64,000 nucleotides of DNA, taken from positions 124,001-188,000 of the forward strand of contig MU867118.1 of NCBI GenBank assembly GCA_033725935.1. The letters run 5' to 3'. Positions 51,884 through 63,028 of this stretch are shown here, in pieces. The notes below the pieces were generated by a model. It was not told the origin of the DNA. It saw only the letters and a program-made list of their open reading frames with translations, and did not search any database. Source of the stretch: Cladorrhinum sp. PSN259. Lineage: Eukaryota > Ascomycota > Sordariomycetes > Sordariales > Podosporaceae. The position numbers were made by a program, and so were the translations under genes. How positions within the stretch are numbered: position 1 is the first letter of the stretch; each line of letters opens with the position of its first letter.

Positions 51884-52732
51884 GTTTGGACAGAGGACGA
51901 CAATACAACCTTGTGTTACAAACGAGTGTGCGGAGGAGATTAGACTGCAAAACTGATGCCAAATTGAAATAAGGTGACAGAATTAGGGAAGCAAAGAAGA
52001 CAGACAATCTGGAATGCTTCGCGGGGAGACATCAATACTTTATTTGGAAGAAATTTCAACTGATATCTTCAGTTGCTGGCGGTCGTGGAGCCTGCCCACG
52101 CAGCCAGAGGCTGGGGATGACAACGCGTGTGAGGAAGGAGCACTCACTTGGAGCGAAACCAACATTTTGGTCAAATGCATCATTTTCTCATTCAATTTGG
52201 CGCGGTGGAACTCCCAGAGCAATGGTGAACATCAAGATGGCAGGTGCACACCAGCGTTAAGCCGACAAATCCGACAAACTCGGTGCTGATGTTTCTGGAT
52301 CTCCCGCAGAATTAGAAGTCCAGACCGCACCAAGGCCAATGGTTCCTTCCGCTCTGATAAAAATACAAGCAAGAATTTCTCCATTTGAGTTCAGACGATC
52401 CGATTAGCTGACATGAATTCCAAAAGATGTCACTTCCAGCTTGGCTCATTTCACCCGATGAGATCCACTTCGTCTTGTCTCAGGGCGATGGAAACGTGGG
52501 ATGCCCTTTGCAAAGACACACAGCGAATCTGGAAGTTTCTCTCAACATTATGACAGCATACAACAAACCAGAGCGGTCAGATGGCAACTCTCATTGGATT
52601 CATGGTGTGGATTTCCACAGCTATCATTTGAAGATCTCGAGAGTACAGTTATCATTGGACATCCTTCCATCTCCAAATTCTTTCTTCTCAACCATGGTCC
52701 AGCAGTCCCCCATCCACTTGCCTTCCATCGAT
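51884..52732. other. Spacer
   Basis: Upstream region of the SurE-type gene and 3' flank of the small secreted-protein gene. No gene seen; ORFs are short. A plus-strand frame (52427-53140) runs antisense through the secreted-protein gene and is not called. Confidence 0.5.
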
Positions 52733-53131
52733 TTAGAATCCCAAAGCGCTGTTGAATGCATCGGCAGTGGTAGCATCCTTGGTTCCGAGACTCTGAACGA
52801 GAGCCTGTGCCTTCTCGCACAAAGCCTTGGCGGCATCGTTTGCCTCGCAGACGTTCGTGAGCTGGTCGCAAACGCGGTTGGTGATGATGTTGGGGTTGAG
52901 AGCCTCTTGTTGACCCTGAGCCACAAGGGCATCGGTGGGCAGGAAAGTACCCTCATCGGCCTTTCGACCAGGGCGACCGAGCTGGAAGTCGATTGTTGGG
53001 TTGCAGATACCAAAATCGGCGGCGGCATTGTTGTTGTTGTTGCCGTTATTTTGGTTCTGGCGGCCGTTGATGACGGCGGCAGAGGCGGCCGAGGCCGCAA
53101 AGAGAGCAACGAGAAGAGTCTTGGCGTACAT
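52733..53131 (-). CDS. Small secreted protein, Asn/Gln-rich N-terminus
   Basis: A 132-residue intronless secreted protein. Residues 1-18 form a signal peptide (MYAKTLLVALFAASAASA), followed by an Asn/Gln-rich low-complexity stretch (QNQNNGNNNNN) and a compact domain with four cysteines (FGICNP, NRVCDQL, NVCEAN, ALCEK) and helical character (NDAAKALCEKAQALVQSLG). Similar small secreted proteins are common in Sordariomycetes and are often annotated by low-complexity resemblance as circumsporozoite-like; that name carries no functional meaning. It may be a wall or conidium-associated protein, which is a guess. The start was set at the ATG giving the signal peptide, 33 codons inside the longest frame. 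Confidence 0.8.
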   Translation of the reverse strand: MYAKTLLVALFAASAASAAVINGRQNQNNGNNNNNAAADFGICNPTIDFQLGRPGRKADEGTFLPTDALVAQGQQEALNPNIITNRVCDQLTNVCEANDAAKALCEKAQALVQSLGTKDATTADAFNSALGF

Positions 53132-54477
53132 TTTGGTTGAAGTTGTTGGTAAAGACCGTCTTGCGGTTTGATGCAGAAAAAGTATATGCAAAGAATGGAA
53201 CAGTTCACAGAACCGGAATGGCGAGATCAACTCAGAAAGAATGGAAGTTTGCTCGTGTGGTGCTGACAGCAGGAGTACAGACGACGCACATCATCCCATC
53301 TTTATATCTTTTCTTTCATCCACCGGGTCGAATTCCAGTGTTGCATCTTGAAACACTGATATGGATCTCGCCTGGGCGTTGATCAGACTTGCATGTCGGA
53401 TATAGACGGCTCGCAACATGGGATGAGACAGCGACAAAGTCATTGCGGCCTTGGCATTTAGCAACCGATGATGGTTTCAATCCCATCTTATGCCGATCTT
53501 CACTCAACTCGATTTGTTCAATTATGCAAATCTAGTTTGGGTCTTTAATGCATGGACTTGCATCTTTCAGATTCCCTGCAACTTTCCCTGCCGCCCAGTT
53601 CAAACGGAGGCTGCCAGGTTGCACCATTTGCCGTGATCTTCTCGATACCAGCCCTGTTTGATGTCCAAGCGTCGGATCTCTGCCGAGTCTCGGTATTCGC
53701 TGTCAACGTGGCATATAGTATGGGAGGGCTGCTGTCACGGAATTGTGCAGTAGAACTGACTTTGGTGTGGCTAGTCATCACACTTTAAAGTTCCACTAGA
53801 GTATGGAAGGAGAGAATGTGTTTGTGTCTTGTGAGTTGAAAATGGACGTAATCGTCTATACGACCATATTGTTACCTTTTGTAACTGCAAAAGGACAATA
53901 CGTACCGAATGATACAGGATCAGAATGCCCATCTTGAACTACAGATAGCGAAGCCTACGCATCCTGCGGGACACAATGCGAAACCTGCACTCAGCGTTGG
54001 TTGGTTGAAAATCACCGCTTTCCCACGAGACACTATCCAGAGCAGTCACCAGACGTGTCCAACGCCAACAAACTTACCAAGAGGAAAATACCAACATCAA
54101 TGGGTGGCGCTGTGATGCCACGCCAGACGGACCGCACCGGAACACGTATTGGACAGGCCATTTGCGGGAGGAGGTGGTCATACGTCATTTTCTTCTTGCA
54201 GTCCGCCCACTGCCTCTCGCTCCCACATTCTCTCATACCATTGCTGCTGAACTGTCTCGAGACGGCGCGCAAAATGTGAACCAGCTCTTTCCTTGAAGGT
54301 GAGTGGCTCGTGCGCTCCGGCCCCCAATGATTTGGAGAAGGCACGTTAGGAGGGGGTGGCGGATGGTTGGCTGCCAGCTGCCTTGCTGCCTGGAACCGAA
54401 CGTCTTGACACTCACTACACCCGATATCAGCAATTCATCACATCAGACACGCAGCACTTCAAGACATTATTCCCCAA
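53132..54477. other. 1.35-kb spacer
   Basis: Divergent region between the small secreted-protein gene (-) and the HET-ankyrin gene (+). Short ORFs only; no gene, tRNA or repeat recognised. Confidence 0.5.
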
Positions 54478-57400
54478 ATGTCAACAAGCATCTACCGCCC
54501 ACTGTCCACTGGATGTATCCGTCTTCTTCGACTCAAGCCGGACCCGGACGACCATGCACCCATCCAGTGCGACCTTCTCGAATGCCCCATCTTGGATTCC
54601 GGGAGAAGCAGCCTGTACGAGGCCCTCTCTTACGTCTGGGGTTCTGGAGATAAACCGCAATCGATTTCCATGACTCCCGATGGATGCAACTTTCCGGTTG
54701 GGGAGAATCTTTATGCGGCGCTGGTGGCTCTTCGTGACCCGATTCTCGAGAGACTTATTTGGGTCGATGCCGTCTGCATTAACCAAGAGGACGATACTGA
54801 AAAGGGTCACCAAGTCCAGGCCATGGCAAAGATCTACGCGAGGGCCAGAGATGTCGTTGTCTGGTTGGGTCCTGCGACGGCAGGGAGTCATCAAGCATTC
54901 CAACTTATTCACGGACTCGCGCTCGATAAAAACGAAATCCTGCCCCGTGGCTTCTCTGTCACACCACCAATGCAGTACTTTGCCAAGGATGCGGTCTTGG
55001 ACCTCGTTCGACGCGCTTGGTTCAAGCGTATCTGGGTGAGTTAACTACATGCTCCTTATGTAATGTTAATTCAGGTTGCTGATGACTTCCAGATCCTCCA
55101 GGAAGTAGCTGCAGCACGGCATATCGTGATCAAGAGTGGCTCCGACGAGATGAGCGCGGATGCGTTTTGTGCCGGTCTTGCGGGTCTCCATGAATCAATT
55201 GAGCACCTCAACCATAAAGATGGAAATGTTCTTGATCCCGATAAAGAAATACGTAACAGCCTCCTCCGGCTTCATCCAGTCACGCGCCTCATGAGGCATG
55301 CAGCCTTTCGGTCACGGAATGAAAACTACAGCTCTCCGCGATACTCGCTCAATATTGCGCCTCTCAGTGAGCTAATAGACCTATATAAAACGTTTGAAGC
55401 AACTGATCCCCGCGACAAGATTTATGCCTTGATGGGTATGAGCTCAGATAACCCCAGCGCAGCAGGTCTGGTACCCGACTATACCATTTGTTTTGAGGAG
55501 TTGATTCAGCGTTATATCAATACCCACGTCTCCCCCCACGCTCATGTCACCGTGTCAGACGACAAGAACATCATAGTGATCAGAGCGAGAGGTAACGTGG
55601 ATGTGGCAATAACACACCGCCGCTCACTCGAGAACCCTCAGCCGACACTCGATGTTGTTTGCCGGTTTGAAGACGCCAAATGGGCGACTCTCATTCGACG
55701 TCATGCAGATTATTCAGCGCTAATACAGACATCTCTCGGTTTTGATCGCGTCTACAAGCAATCCTGCGCCATTGACTTCCTCATCGTGTGGGATTGGAGT
55801 TCCCAATTTAAGGAGAGAGGCTCCCAAAACGTTGTTAGCTGGTTTCAAGATGTCGGCGGCCCGAAAACCACAGGTTTCTCGCTCGACTACCCGCTGCAAG
55901 TGGAGATAAGGCTGCTGAGTGCCGTCATGATAGAATACAACATGTGGGAAACGCTGCGAGTACCACACCAGAATCGGGTTCTCGACTGGGTCAAAGCAGC
56001 GATAGATGTGTATCACGAATTCTTAACCTCGCCGGCACAAGGCAGTACAGCGACTGGAAAAGAACCTGAAAGGCCAGCTGCCGCATCTATTGAAGACAGC
56101 CGGTTCCGAGAACCAGGGCTAGGGGAAGGGGACCGAGTCGCCAGTCTTTTGGCCAAGCTTACTTTGCTCAGTCACCCTCATCTCAGTAGCGACAAACCTT
56201 GGAATCCTCCAAGCGAAGCAGAAATGATTTTGAATCCCTTAATTTTCGCCGCATCGAACGGACTAGTATGCGTCGTTCAGCGTATCCTCACGTGCGATGA
56301 CCCGATGCTCAACGGCCTGGCTGAACTGAGGTGGGCAGTAATTTGGGACAATCAGACCGCTATCAGGAGTTTTGCAGGAACTGCAGCAGGAGCTCGAAAA
56401 AGGTGATTGATTGGGAAAATCTAAGCTACGAAAGTGGGATATTTCCCAAGCCCTAAGACCTGGGTGGCCTGCCCAGCACTGGCCAGGTGCCCCACCCTGC
56501 AACAAGTTTGCTATCTACTGGGAAGGTGCTGCCATCGGTGAAGGATAATGACATGCATTCGGTTGCGGTCTACGTCTTGCGGCGCTCTCTTTACGTCATG
56601 AGGCCTGGAAAGCCCCGTGCTGTGAATGACGAGGCCTCGGAATCTCGGTCTCTGCACACATTCCTGACTTTTAACAACGGCATCGGACAAGGCATCTTGG
56701 GTGCTGGACTAGAGGTACTGTATCTCATAGACCTACCTCTTTTTCGTTCTCTTATTGACAGGTATCAACTCGACTTGAACTCTCGGCACCCAGATGGACA
56801 AACAATCTTGATGATGGCCGCCAAAGCAAACAGGCTTGATATTGTGGAGTATCTCCTCGGTGGCAATGTACAAGCTTCACACCATCCATGTCACGACCGG
56901 GACAACTTGGGACAGACCCCGTTGATGATTGCTGCAGCTCACGGGGCCCATCAACTAGTTAAATGCCTTCTAGATTCAGGTGAAGCGCTGCCGAACGCCA
57001 AGAATAATGATGGACAGACAGCACTTATGATTGCAGCTTTGGCATCAAAAAGATTCAACATCAAAACGCTGATGGAATCGGAGAAATCTGAGCTAGATTT
57101 TGAGTCCAAGGATGGGCAGACTCTTCTCATGATTGCGTCACGGAAGGGGTGGGGAGATATAGTCAATGAGTTACTGAAGACTGCTATCGGGCAATCACAG
57201 CTCAATGCTACGGATGATCAAGGACAAACGGCCCTTCTATACGCACTGAAAGAGGGAAAACAAAACGGTTCATGGAAACTGGCTTTCGGTTGCCTCTTGG
57301 TGGCAATACGATTGCTGCAGGACGAGCACACTGACATCGGTATTGTGGATGTTGATGGGAATTCGACAGTGTCAATATTGCAAGAGTGGGGGATGGATAT

Positions 57401-57563
57401 TAAAGACGATTGGAGTCGGGCGAAAATACTAGAATATGCAAAGGTTTGGTATGAAGAGAACGAACCTGAACAATGGAAACATCTGCAGCTGGATTGGACT
57501 CGAGTTTTGACTCCAACGAAGACTCGGGTTCGCGATCGGGTTCGAAGTTTTATAGGTGTCTAG
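54478..57563 (+). CDS. HET-domain protein with C-terminal ankyrin repeats
   Basis: Exons 54478-55035, 55093-56402 and 56477-57563. Intron 1 (57 bp, GTGAGT/TTCCAG) restores the HET stretch RIW-ILQEVAAARHIVI and is firm. Intron 2 (74 bp, weak donor GTGATT, acceptor GCCCAG) is less certain. The product would be 984 residues. The HET domain (about 45-260) shows YEALSYVWG, RLIWVDAVCINQEDDTEKGH and YARARDVVVWLG. HET domains act in heterokaryon incompatibility and related immune-like cell death in filamentous ascomycetes. The central 400 residues are typical of HET proteins, and the end carries about five ankyrin repeats with a very similar core (DGQTLLMIA). There is no NACHT or NB-ARC domain. If intron 2 is wrong, the gene could be split or disrupted at 56404. 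Repeat similarity suggests recent expansion. Confidence 0.82.
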
Positions 57564-58262
57564 GAGATCGATCAAGTGAAAGGCAACACGGCCAATACGA
57601 TTCACTTAAGTGTCCGGCAAATGTGTTAAAAATGGCCTAATCCCGTACAGCATCGGCAAATAGGGACTCAGAGATTGCAACAAAGCTGTTCATACCAAGT
57701 TCGGAAGGGAAACTGCATTGGACTCAGGCGAGTCACTCTACATGACACCCAATCACACATCATGTTTGGCCTGGTTCAAGCATTTGCCATCGGGTGCAAA
57801 CACTAGCATAGCACATCACATCACGGTTGGGTTCCCCCGCCACGGATCTGGCAACGGGGGATGTGGGAGAGATCCAGAATTGCAGCAGCAGCTCAAACTT
57901 CGAATGCATTCAGGTGCTCCTTCAACAGTAAGAGATTCCTGCACCTTGGTGAATTCCGGAGACTATCGGACCTCTCTAGCAAAATCTAACTGACCCCCAT
58001 GTTGCGGATGGATCCCAACACATTGACTGCAGCTAGCCTTCAGTAGTATTGACAAAATTAATTTGCTCAGTCGGTTGCCAAGCGCTGGGAGCGTGTTTGC
58101 ATGTACTGAGGCCTACTTATGCACTTTCAGCAAGCTACCGGCCATATATATCTTGCTCCTTCATTGACCCTTGTTCCCCACATCTCCCAAGAATCTGTCT
58201 TTCAGAAATTCAGACCACCGATTCACTCAGTGACACAGCCTAAACCGTCAGAACCGCGAATC
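57564..58262. other. 0.7-kb spacer
   Basis: 3' flank of the HET gene and promoter of the fusion gene. A 91-codon ORF at 57718-57993 has no features. No gene called. Confidence 0.5.
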
Positions 58263-61200
58263 ATGGCGACTCTTGACGCCCTGAAGTCAGCTCTCAGAGC
58301 AGCTACGCCCTCTTCCTGTAAACGCTGCCCACTTTCACACGAGGAGTACAGCGTCGGTTTCAGCATCCTGGCCAGCAGGCCGCAGTCCATCGGCGGCTCC
58401 CCGTCCGCATACGAAAAGTTCATCACCCCCCAGCTCACTCAAATTCTTGTCAACCTCACCAACTCCAACGGCCATCTTTCTATTCTAGAAGTCGGACCGG
58501 GACCAAAGAGTATTCTTGAGTCAGTCCCAGAGCCGCTGAGACGAAAGATCAACCACTACCTCGCCTTCGAGCCCAATTTCCTGTTCGCCAAAACATTGGC
58601 TGACTCGCTCCTCCGTCCCGATCCCGCCTTTCCTTGTCTTCACAGCACACCAGACATCCGGAAAGTTCCTTTTACTCTGAGAACATGTTCTCAAGTCGAC
58701 GGAAAGTTCGACTTGATCCTGTTCGGCCATAGCATGTACGGCATGAAGCCCAAGTCTAGCTTCATCCAACAGTCCCTGAGAATGCTCGCCAACGACACCG
58801 CGATGGTTGTGGTGTTTCATCGCGAGAGCTTGGACCTTGATGGCTCAGGATTGGTGGCCCAGCACACGGCTTCTTTCCCTACTGGAGAGGTTGGTCTCGC
58901 CGTGGCGCAGAAGGATGAGAGAGATGGGTCAGCGTCAGCCCGCGCGGATGGGGCTCTGGATAGCTTTGCCGCTTACATTGCTGGGTTCGGTGTCGCCAAT
59001 GATGAGGTCAAGACCGAATGGCGCAACATCTGCCGGCGCTTGGGTCGTCTGAGCTCAACCCTTCCTTCTTTGCCCACCTCTTCTACGGCTGCTTCTGCAT
59101 CGACGTCCTCTACCTCGACTCCTTCTGTCTTGACGCCTTCCGCTTCCATTTCTGGTGTTTCAAACTCTCATGATGAGTCGGCTGCTCGCCCCCTTGGCGA
59201 CTTGTCTGATTACCTTGTCTTCAGCTCGCCTGAGATCATGGTTGGCTTTACGCAGCATGCGACCGCACTCGAGGAACTGACTGATCAAGTCGCCGTCATT
59301 GAGAACAAGACCATCAAGAACAGGGAAGCTCGTGTCCATCATCCCGCAGCTATTATGCGGCCCACAAAGATCTCACATGTTCAGGCGTGTGTCCGGTGGG
59401 CTATCAAGCATGGATTTGGCCTTACTGTCGTTGGAGGAGGACATAGTGGCCAGTGTGTGGTACCAAATGTTGTGGCAGTTGATATGGGTGCGTTTGACAA
59501 GGTTCACGTCATCAAGGTTGAATATGGAGAGTGTACAGTGGTTGCTGGAGGGGGTTGCAAGTCGGGTGACATCATCAAGAAGGCCCTTGCGAGCGGGCTC
59601 ACGGTACCTCTAGGGGCTCGTCCGAGTGTCGGTGCTGGACTGTGGCTACAAGGCGGAATTGGACATCTTTCCAGACGTCACGGACTGTCTTGTGATGTTA
59701 TCATTGGTGCTGTGGTAATCAACCTGCAGGACGGTCAAATTCTCTGTGTTGGTTCTGTTCCAAAAGAACACCAGCCGGATGGCGCCGTACGTCCAGCAGA
59801 CGAAGACGAATGGTTGTGGGCAATGAAGGGGGCGGGTACCAACTTTGGCATCGTGGTGATGGTCACTCTCAAGGCTTTCACTGCACACCCTTTCATGGTT
59901 GCAACCAAGGCTAACACGTTCAACACTCCCACCAATACTAGTCAGAATCTCTCGACATGGTTCCAAAAAACCTCTGGGTACCTCTCTCGCCGTGATAGGT
60001 CTTTCTCAACTGGGACGTTTTTGTATGCAGAAAACACTGACCGAATCTGCTATGGTATCAACACCTTCATTGAAGATGGGCCGTGCGTTACTATCTCAAC
60101 TCAACAAGAAATACCCTTTTCGTTGAGAGATATGATGGGATGGGGAGTAGAAGCGGAGCTAGTTGATGCCATGGCTTTGTTCGACAAGGAGATGTACATG
60201 TCGACAATGCACGGCGGGCATGGGGGCGGCAAGACCTCTGCATTCAAGAGATGTGTATTCCTGAAAGATCTTGTTTCTGCTTCTACCCCCTTGGTATCAG
60301 CTTTCCTGGGCCGACCCACCGAATTTTGTTATTATCATCTCATTCATGGCAGAGGGGCCATTGAAGACGTTGTGCCAGAGGCCTCGGCTTTTGGATGTCG
60401 AGACTGGGATTTTGCTTGTGTGATAACCGGTGTCTGGCCTCGAGAACAGGACGGAACCGAAATCTCTCGCTCGGCTATCCAGTGGGTGTATAAGGTTGTC
60501 GAGGACCTGTTACCCCTGAGTTTCTGTGTCGGAGTCTACGGCGCTGACCTCGGCCCAGACCCCAGGGATGCCCCGCTGGCAACCCGTGCCTTTGGGCTCA
60601 ACCTTCCCCGCCTGTGCCGTCTCAAACTTGCGTTGGATCCGCACAACGTGCTTCGTTATGCCTGCCCAATCACCGCTGCGACGGAGCCAAAGCTAGTCAT
60701 TATCGTGACGGGGGAGACTTGCACTGGCAAAGACTATTGCGCCGGCGCTTGGGCATCCATGTTCATGACGCGGAATATCACTGCTCGGACAGTCAGCATC
60801 AGTGAAAATGCCAAACGGGAATTTGCAACCAAAGCCCAGCCTTCGGTAAACTTGGATCGCTTACTCACAGACCGAGCCTACAAAGAACAGCATCGCGCAG
60901 CCCTCACCGCATTCTTCGCGAAACAGGTCAAGGAAGACCGCAAGCTCCCACAAAAACACTTTCTCAGCCTCGTCCTAGCCGCCAGCTCAGTAAACGTCCT
61001 TCTCATCACAGGAATGAGAGACGAAGCCCCTCTCGCTACATTCGCCCACCTTGTTCCCAACAGCCGAGTCATCGAAGTCCGTGTGACAGCAAGCAAAGAA
61101 ACCCGAATGACTCGTCTAGGATCTGAAAACAGTTCTATCCCGCTTCTCACTTCGCCACCAAACAAGTTTTCGCCAACCTTTACATTCCCCAACGACACTC

Positions 61201-61868
61201 AGACCCACCCTCCTGTAACCAGTTTCTTCAACACTTGCCTTCTTCCGTTCGTCTCGCAGCCCATTTCCAAGCTACACGACTTGATTCGTCCCGTGCCATC
61301 ATTCCCCCGTCAAGGAATCACGTTCCAACACATCCTCGGCATTGCTCAACAACCCGGCGGGCTCAGGCTCGTCACTTCTCTCCTTACCTCCCTCTACCAT
61401 ACGCCCTGGAAGCAGATATCACACGTTGTATCATGCGAAGCGGGCGGGTTCGTCTTTGCTTCCGCGCTCGCTTGTTCGCTCGACAAGCCACTCGCCATCA
61501 TCCGCAAGAAGACTTGCGGATCTCCTAAGCTCCCTCCCCCGACACTGTCCGTTGCCAAGGAAGGTGTCTCTCACATTTCTGGCTGTTCTCCTGGATCAGA
61601 AAAGAGGAAGGTAGAGGAGAAGCTGGAAATAGACAGGGACATAATCCCCAAGGACGGAAAGGTGGTGATAATTGACGACGTTCTCGCGACGGGACGGACT
61701 TTGTGCTCTATCCTGGAGTTGGTGGTCGGTAAAGTTGGTTTGGGAGCTGAGAACGTCAGTGTCTTGGTTGTTGCCGAGTTTCCGGCGCATAAGGGGAGGG
61801 AGATGTTGAAGAAGAAAGGGTTTGGAGAGGTTGCTGTTGGGAGCTTGGTTGTTTTTGGTGGTCTTTAG
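58263..61868 (+). CDS. Four-part fusion: methyltransferase-like, FAD oxidase, P-loop kinase-like, phosphoribosyltransferase
   Basis: An intronless 1201-residue protein. Part 1 (about 1-265) resembles a Rossmann methyltransferase: LEVGPGPKS near 75-83 (SAM motif I) and KFDLILFGHSMYG at 148-160. A Ser/Thr/Ala linker (265-300) follows. Part 2 (310-800) is a berberine-bridge-type FAD oxidase: GGGHSG at 391-396 with His394 as the likely flavin-linking residue, the Gly-rich loop GGIGHLSRRHGL, and LDPHNVLRY at the BBE end. The second flavin-linking Cys of two-link family members appears replaced (R453 in GARPSVG). Part 3 (808-950) has a P-loop GETCTGKD (817-824), of the small-molecule kinase type. 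Part 4 (1003-1201) resembles adenine phosphoribosyltransferase: VPSFPRQGITFQ and the PRPP loop VVIIDDVLATGRT (1134-1146). Start: ATG in 'atcATGGCG'; the frame is open 48 codons upstream. The substrate is unknown; nucleoside or purine-derived metabolism is an inference. Confidence 0.85.
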   Translation: MATLDALKSALRAATPSSCKRCPLSHEEYSVGFSILASRPQSIGGSPSAYEKFITPQLTQILVNLTNSNGHLSILEVGPGPKSILESVPEPLRRKINHYLAFEPNFLFAKTLADSLLRPDPAFPCLHSTPDIRKVPFTLRTCSQVDGKFDLILFGHSMYGMKPKSSFIQQSLRMLANDTAMVVVFHRESLDLDGSGLVAQHTASFPTGEVGLAVAQKDERDGSASARADGALDSFAAYIAGFGVANDEVKTEWRNICRRLGRLSSTLPSLPTSSTAASASTSSTSTPSVLTPSASISGVSNSHDESAARPLGDLSDYLVFSSPEIMVGFTQHATALEELTDQVAVIENKTIKNREARVHHPAAIMRPTKISHVQACVRWAIKHGFGLTVVGGGHSGQCVVPNVVAVDMGAFDKVHVIKVEYGECTVVAGGGCKSGDIIKKALASGLTVPLGARPSVGAGLWLQGGIGHLSRRHGLSCDVIIGAVVINLQDGQILCVGSVPKEHQPDGAVRPADEDEWLWAMKGAGTNFGIVVMVTLKAFTAHPFMVATKANTFNTPTNTSQNLSTWFQKTSGYLSRRDRSFSTGTFLYAENTDRICYGINTFIEDGPCVTISTQQEIPFSLRDMMGWGVEAELVDAMALFDKEMYMSTMHGGHGGGKTSAFKRCVFLKDLVSASTPLVSAFLGRPTEFCYYHLIHGRGAIEDVVPEASAFGCRDWDFACVITGVWPREQDGTEISRSAIQWVYKVVEDLLPLSFCVGVYGADLGPDPRDAPLATRAFGLNLPRLCRLKLALDPHNVLRYACPITAATEPKLVIIVTGETCTGKDYCAGAWASMFMTRNITARTVSISENAKREFATKAQPSVNLDRLLTDRAYKEQHRAALTAFFAKQVKEDRKLPQKHFLSLVLAASSVNVLLITGMRDEAPLATFAHLVPNSRVIEVRVTASKETRMTRLGSENSSIPLLTSPPNKFSPTFTFPNDTQTHPPVTSFFNTCLLPFVSQPISKLHDLIRPVPSFPRQGITFQHILGIAQQPGGLRLVTSLLTSLYHTPWKQISHVVSCEAGGFVFASALACSLDKPLAIIRKKTCGSPKLPPPTLSVAKEGVSHISGCSPGSEKRKVEEKLEIDRDIIPKDGKVVIIDDVLATGRTLCSILELVVGKVGLGAENVSVLVVAEFPAHKGREMLKKKGFGEVAVGSLVVFGGL

Positions 61869-62524
61869 GGGCAAAAGAGAGATTTGGGATGGGGATCATT
61901 TCAATGAGAATAGGTGGGAGGTCGGGTTGGATCAGGATGCCTACAAATAAATCGGGAATGTTTCAGAGTTGAATTCTTTTGTCAGACATTCTAAAGCCAG
62001 GTTGCGTTGTATTCTTCGTCCATTACATGCAGTCCTTGATTCTCGAGACTCCAGGACCGAGCACTCGATATTACCTACCCACCAATTATCACTGGTGTGA
62101 GATGTGTCCGTTGTGACAGCCCCTGAGGAGTTTGTGGCTTCACGATTCAAGTTCAAAGTTGCCCTGGTGCAAACTTTATTGCCAGTACACAGGGAAGGAA
62201 AAGACACAACTGATCAAAAGTCTAGCACAAAATATTTGAAGCTCGTTCTTCTTTGCCTTCTCACTCGCAGCAACCGGAACGATCATCAGATGATCCATCT
62301 GCCAGGGGTGACATTAAGACCTTCTGGTCCCGCCCCGAAGAAACCAGGCTCCTCAGGAGATCTGGCCGGAGCTCGCAAAAACTCGAGGATATGATTAAAC
62401 ACTTGGCTCAAGTCAAGTGCGCGTCCGTGTTCATTTAGGATTTCTGTGGGGAAAGGTAAAACGAGAAAAGGTAAAAAAAATATTAAAAAAATAAAGAGAG
62501 GACTTCAACCCTCTCCTTTTTATC
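61869..62524. other. Spacer
   Basis: 3' flank of the fusion gene and 3' flank of the tRNA-Pro gene. No gene seen. A/T runs at about 62468-62495 lie just beyond the tRNA 3' end. Confidence 0.5.
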
Positions 62525-62649
62525 GGGGCCACCCGGGGATTGAACCCGGGACTTCTCGCAAACCCAATTTTTCAACAAACATGTTAAAATGTGGTTTTTG
62601 TTTTCAGGGTGAACCCTAAGCGAGAATCATACCACTAGACCAGCGGCCC
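62525..62649 (-). tRNA. tRNA-Pro(AGG) with 53-nt intron
   Basis: On the minus strand the acceptor GGGCCGC pairs with GTGGCCC (one G-T pair), discriminator C. The D arm is TGGTCTAGTGGTATGA, the anticodon stem CTCGC/GCGAG, and the T arm CCGGG-TTCAATC-CCCGG. The anticodon in loop TT-AGG-G is AGG. A 53-nt intron (62561-62613) sits one base 3' of the anticodon, long for a tRNA intron. It decodes CCU/CCC (A34 read as inosine). Confidence 0.88.
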
Positions 62650-62957
62650 TTTTTTTGTGAAGTTCGTTGAGAGAATGTGAGGGGGGGAATGGATGATGAC
62701 TCATGGTACTCGAAACTTGCTCTGGTTGGCAGCTGGGATGTGTCAAACTGTTTTTGTTCGTGGTGACTGAGTCAGTCTTTCTTTGGTTCTTGCATACATC
62801 CCTGCTTTGTTTCATCCGAGATTTCGAGTTCGTCTGCTGTGCTGGGATGATGCTCTCCCGCACAACTACACAACTCCACGAGTGACGAGTCCACCATACT
62901 CGCCCACAAATGGCATTCCTGCACGACAAAACAACAATCCATCTGGTTGTTTCCCCA

Positions 62958-63028
62958 GCGTCAGTGGTTTAGTGGTAAAATCCATCGTTGCCATCGATGG
63001 GCCCCGCGTTCGATTCGCGGCTGACGCA
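62958..63028 (+). tRNA. tRNA-Gly(GCC)
   Basis: A 71-nt intronless tRNA. Acceptor GCGTCAG pairs fully with CTGACGC, discriminator A. Anticodon stem CATCG/CGATG closes loop TTGCCAT with anticodon GCC. T arm CCGCG-TTCGATT-CGCGG. A T-run (ttttt, from 63029) just after the 3' end is a fitting RNA polymerase III terminator. It decodes GGC/GGU. Confidence 0.95.

Noticed and set aside
52427..53140. 237-codon plus-strand ORF
   Set aside because: It runs antisense through the small secreted-protein gene, whose signal peptide and Cys pattern are more convincing; the plus frame has no features.
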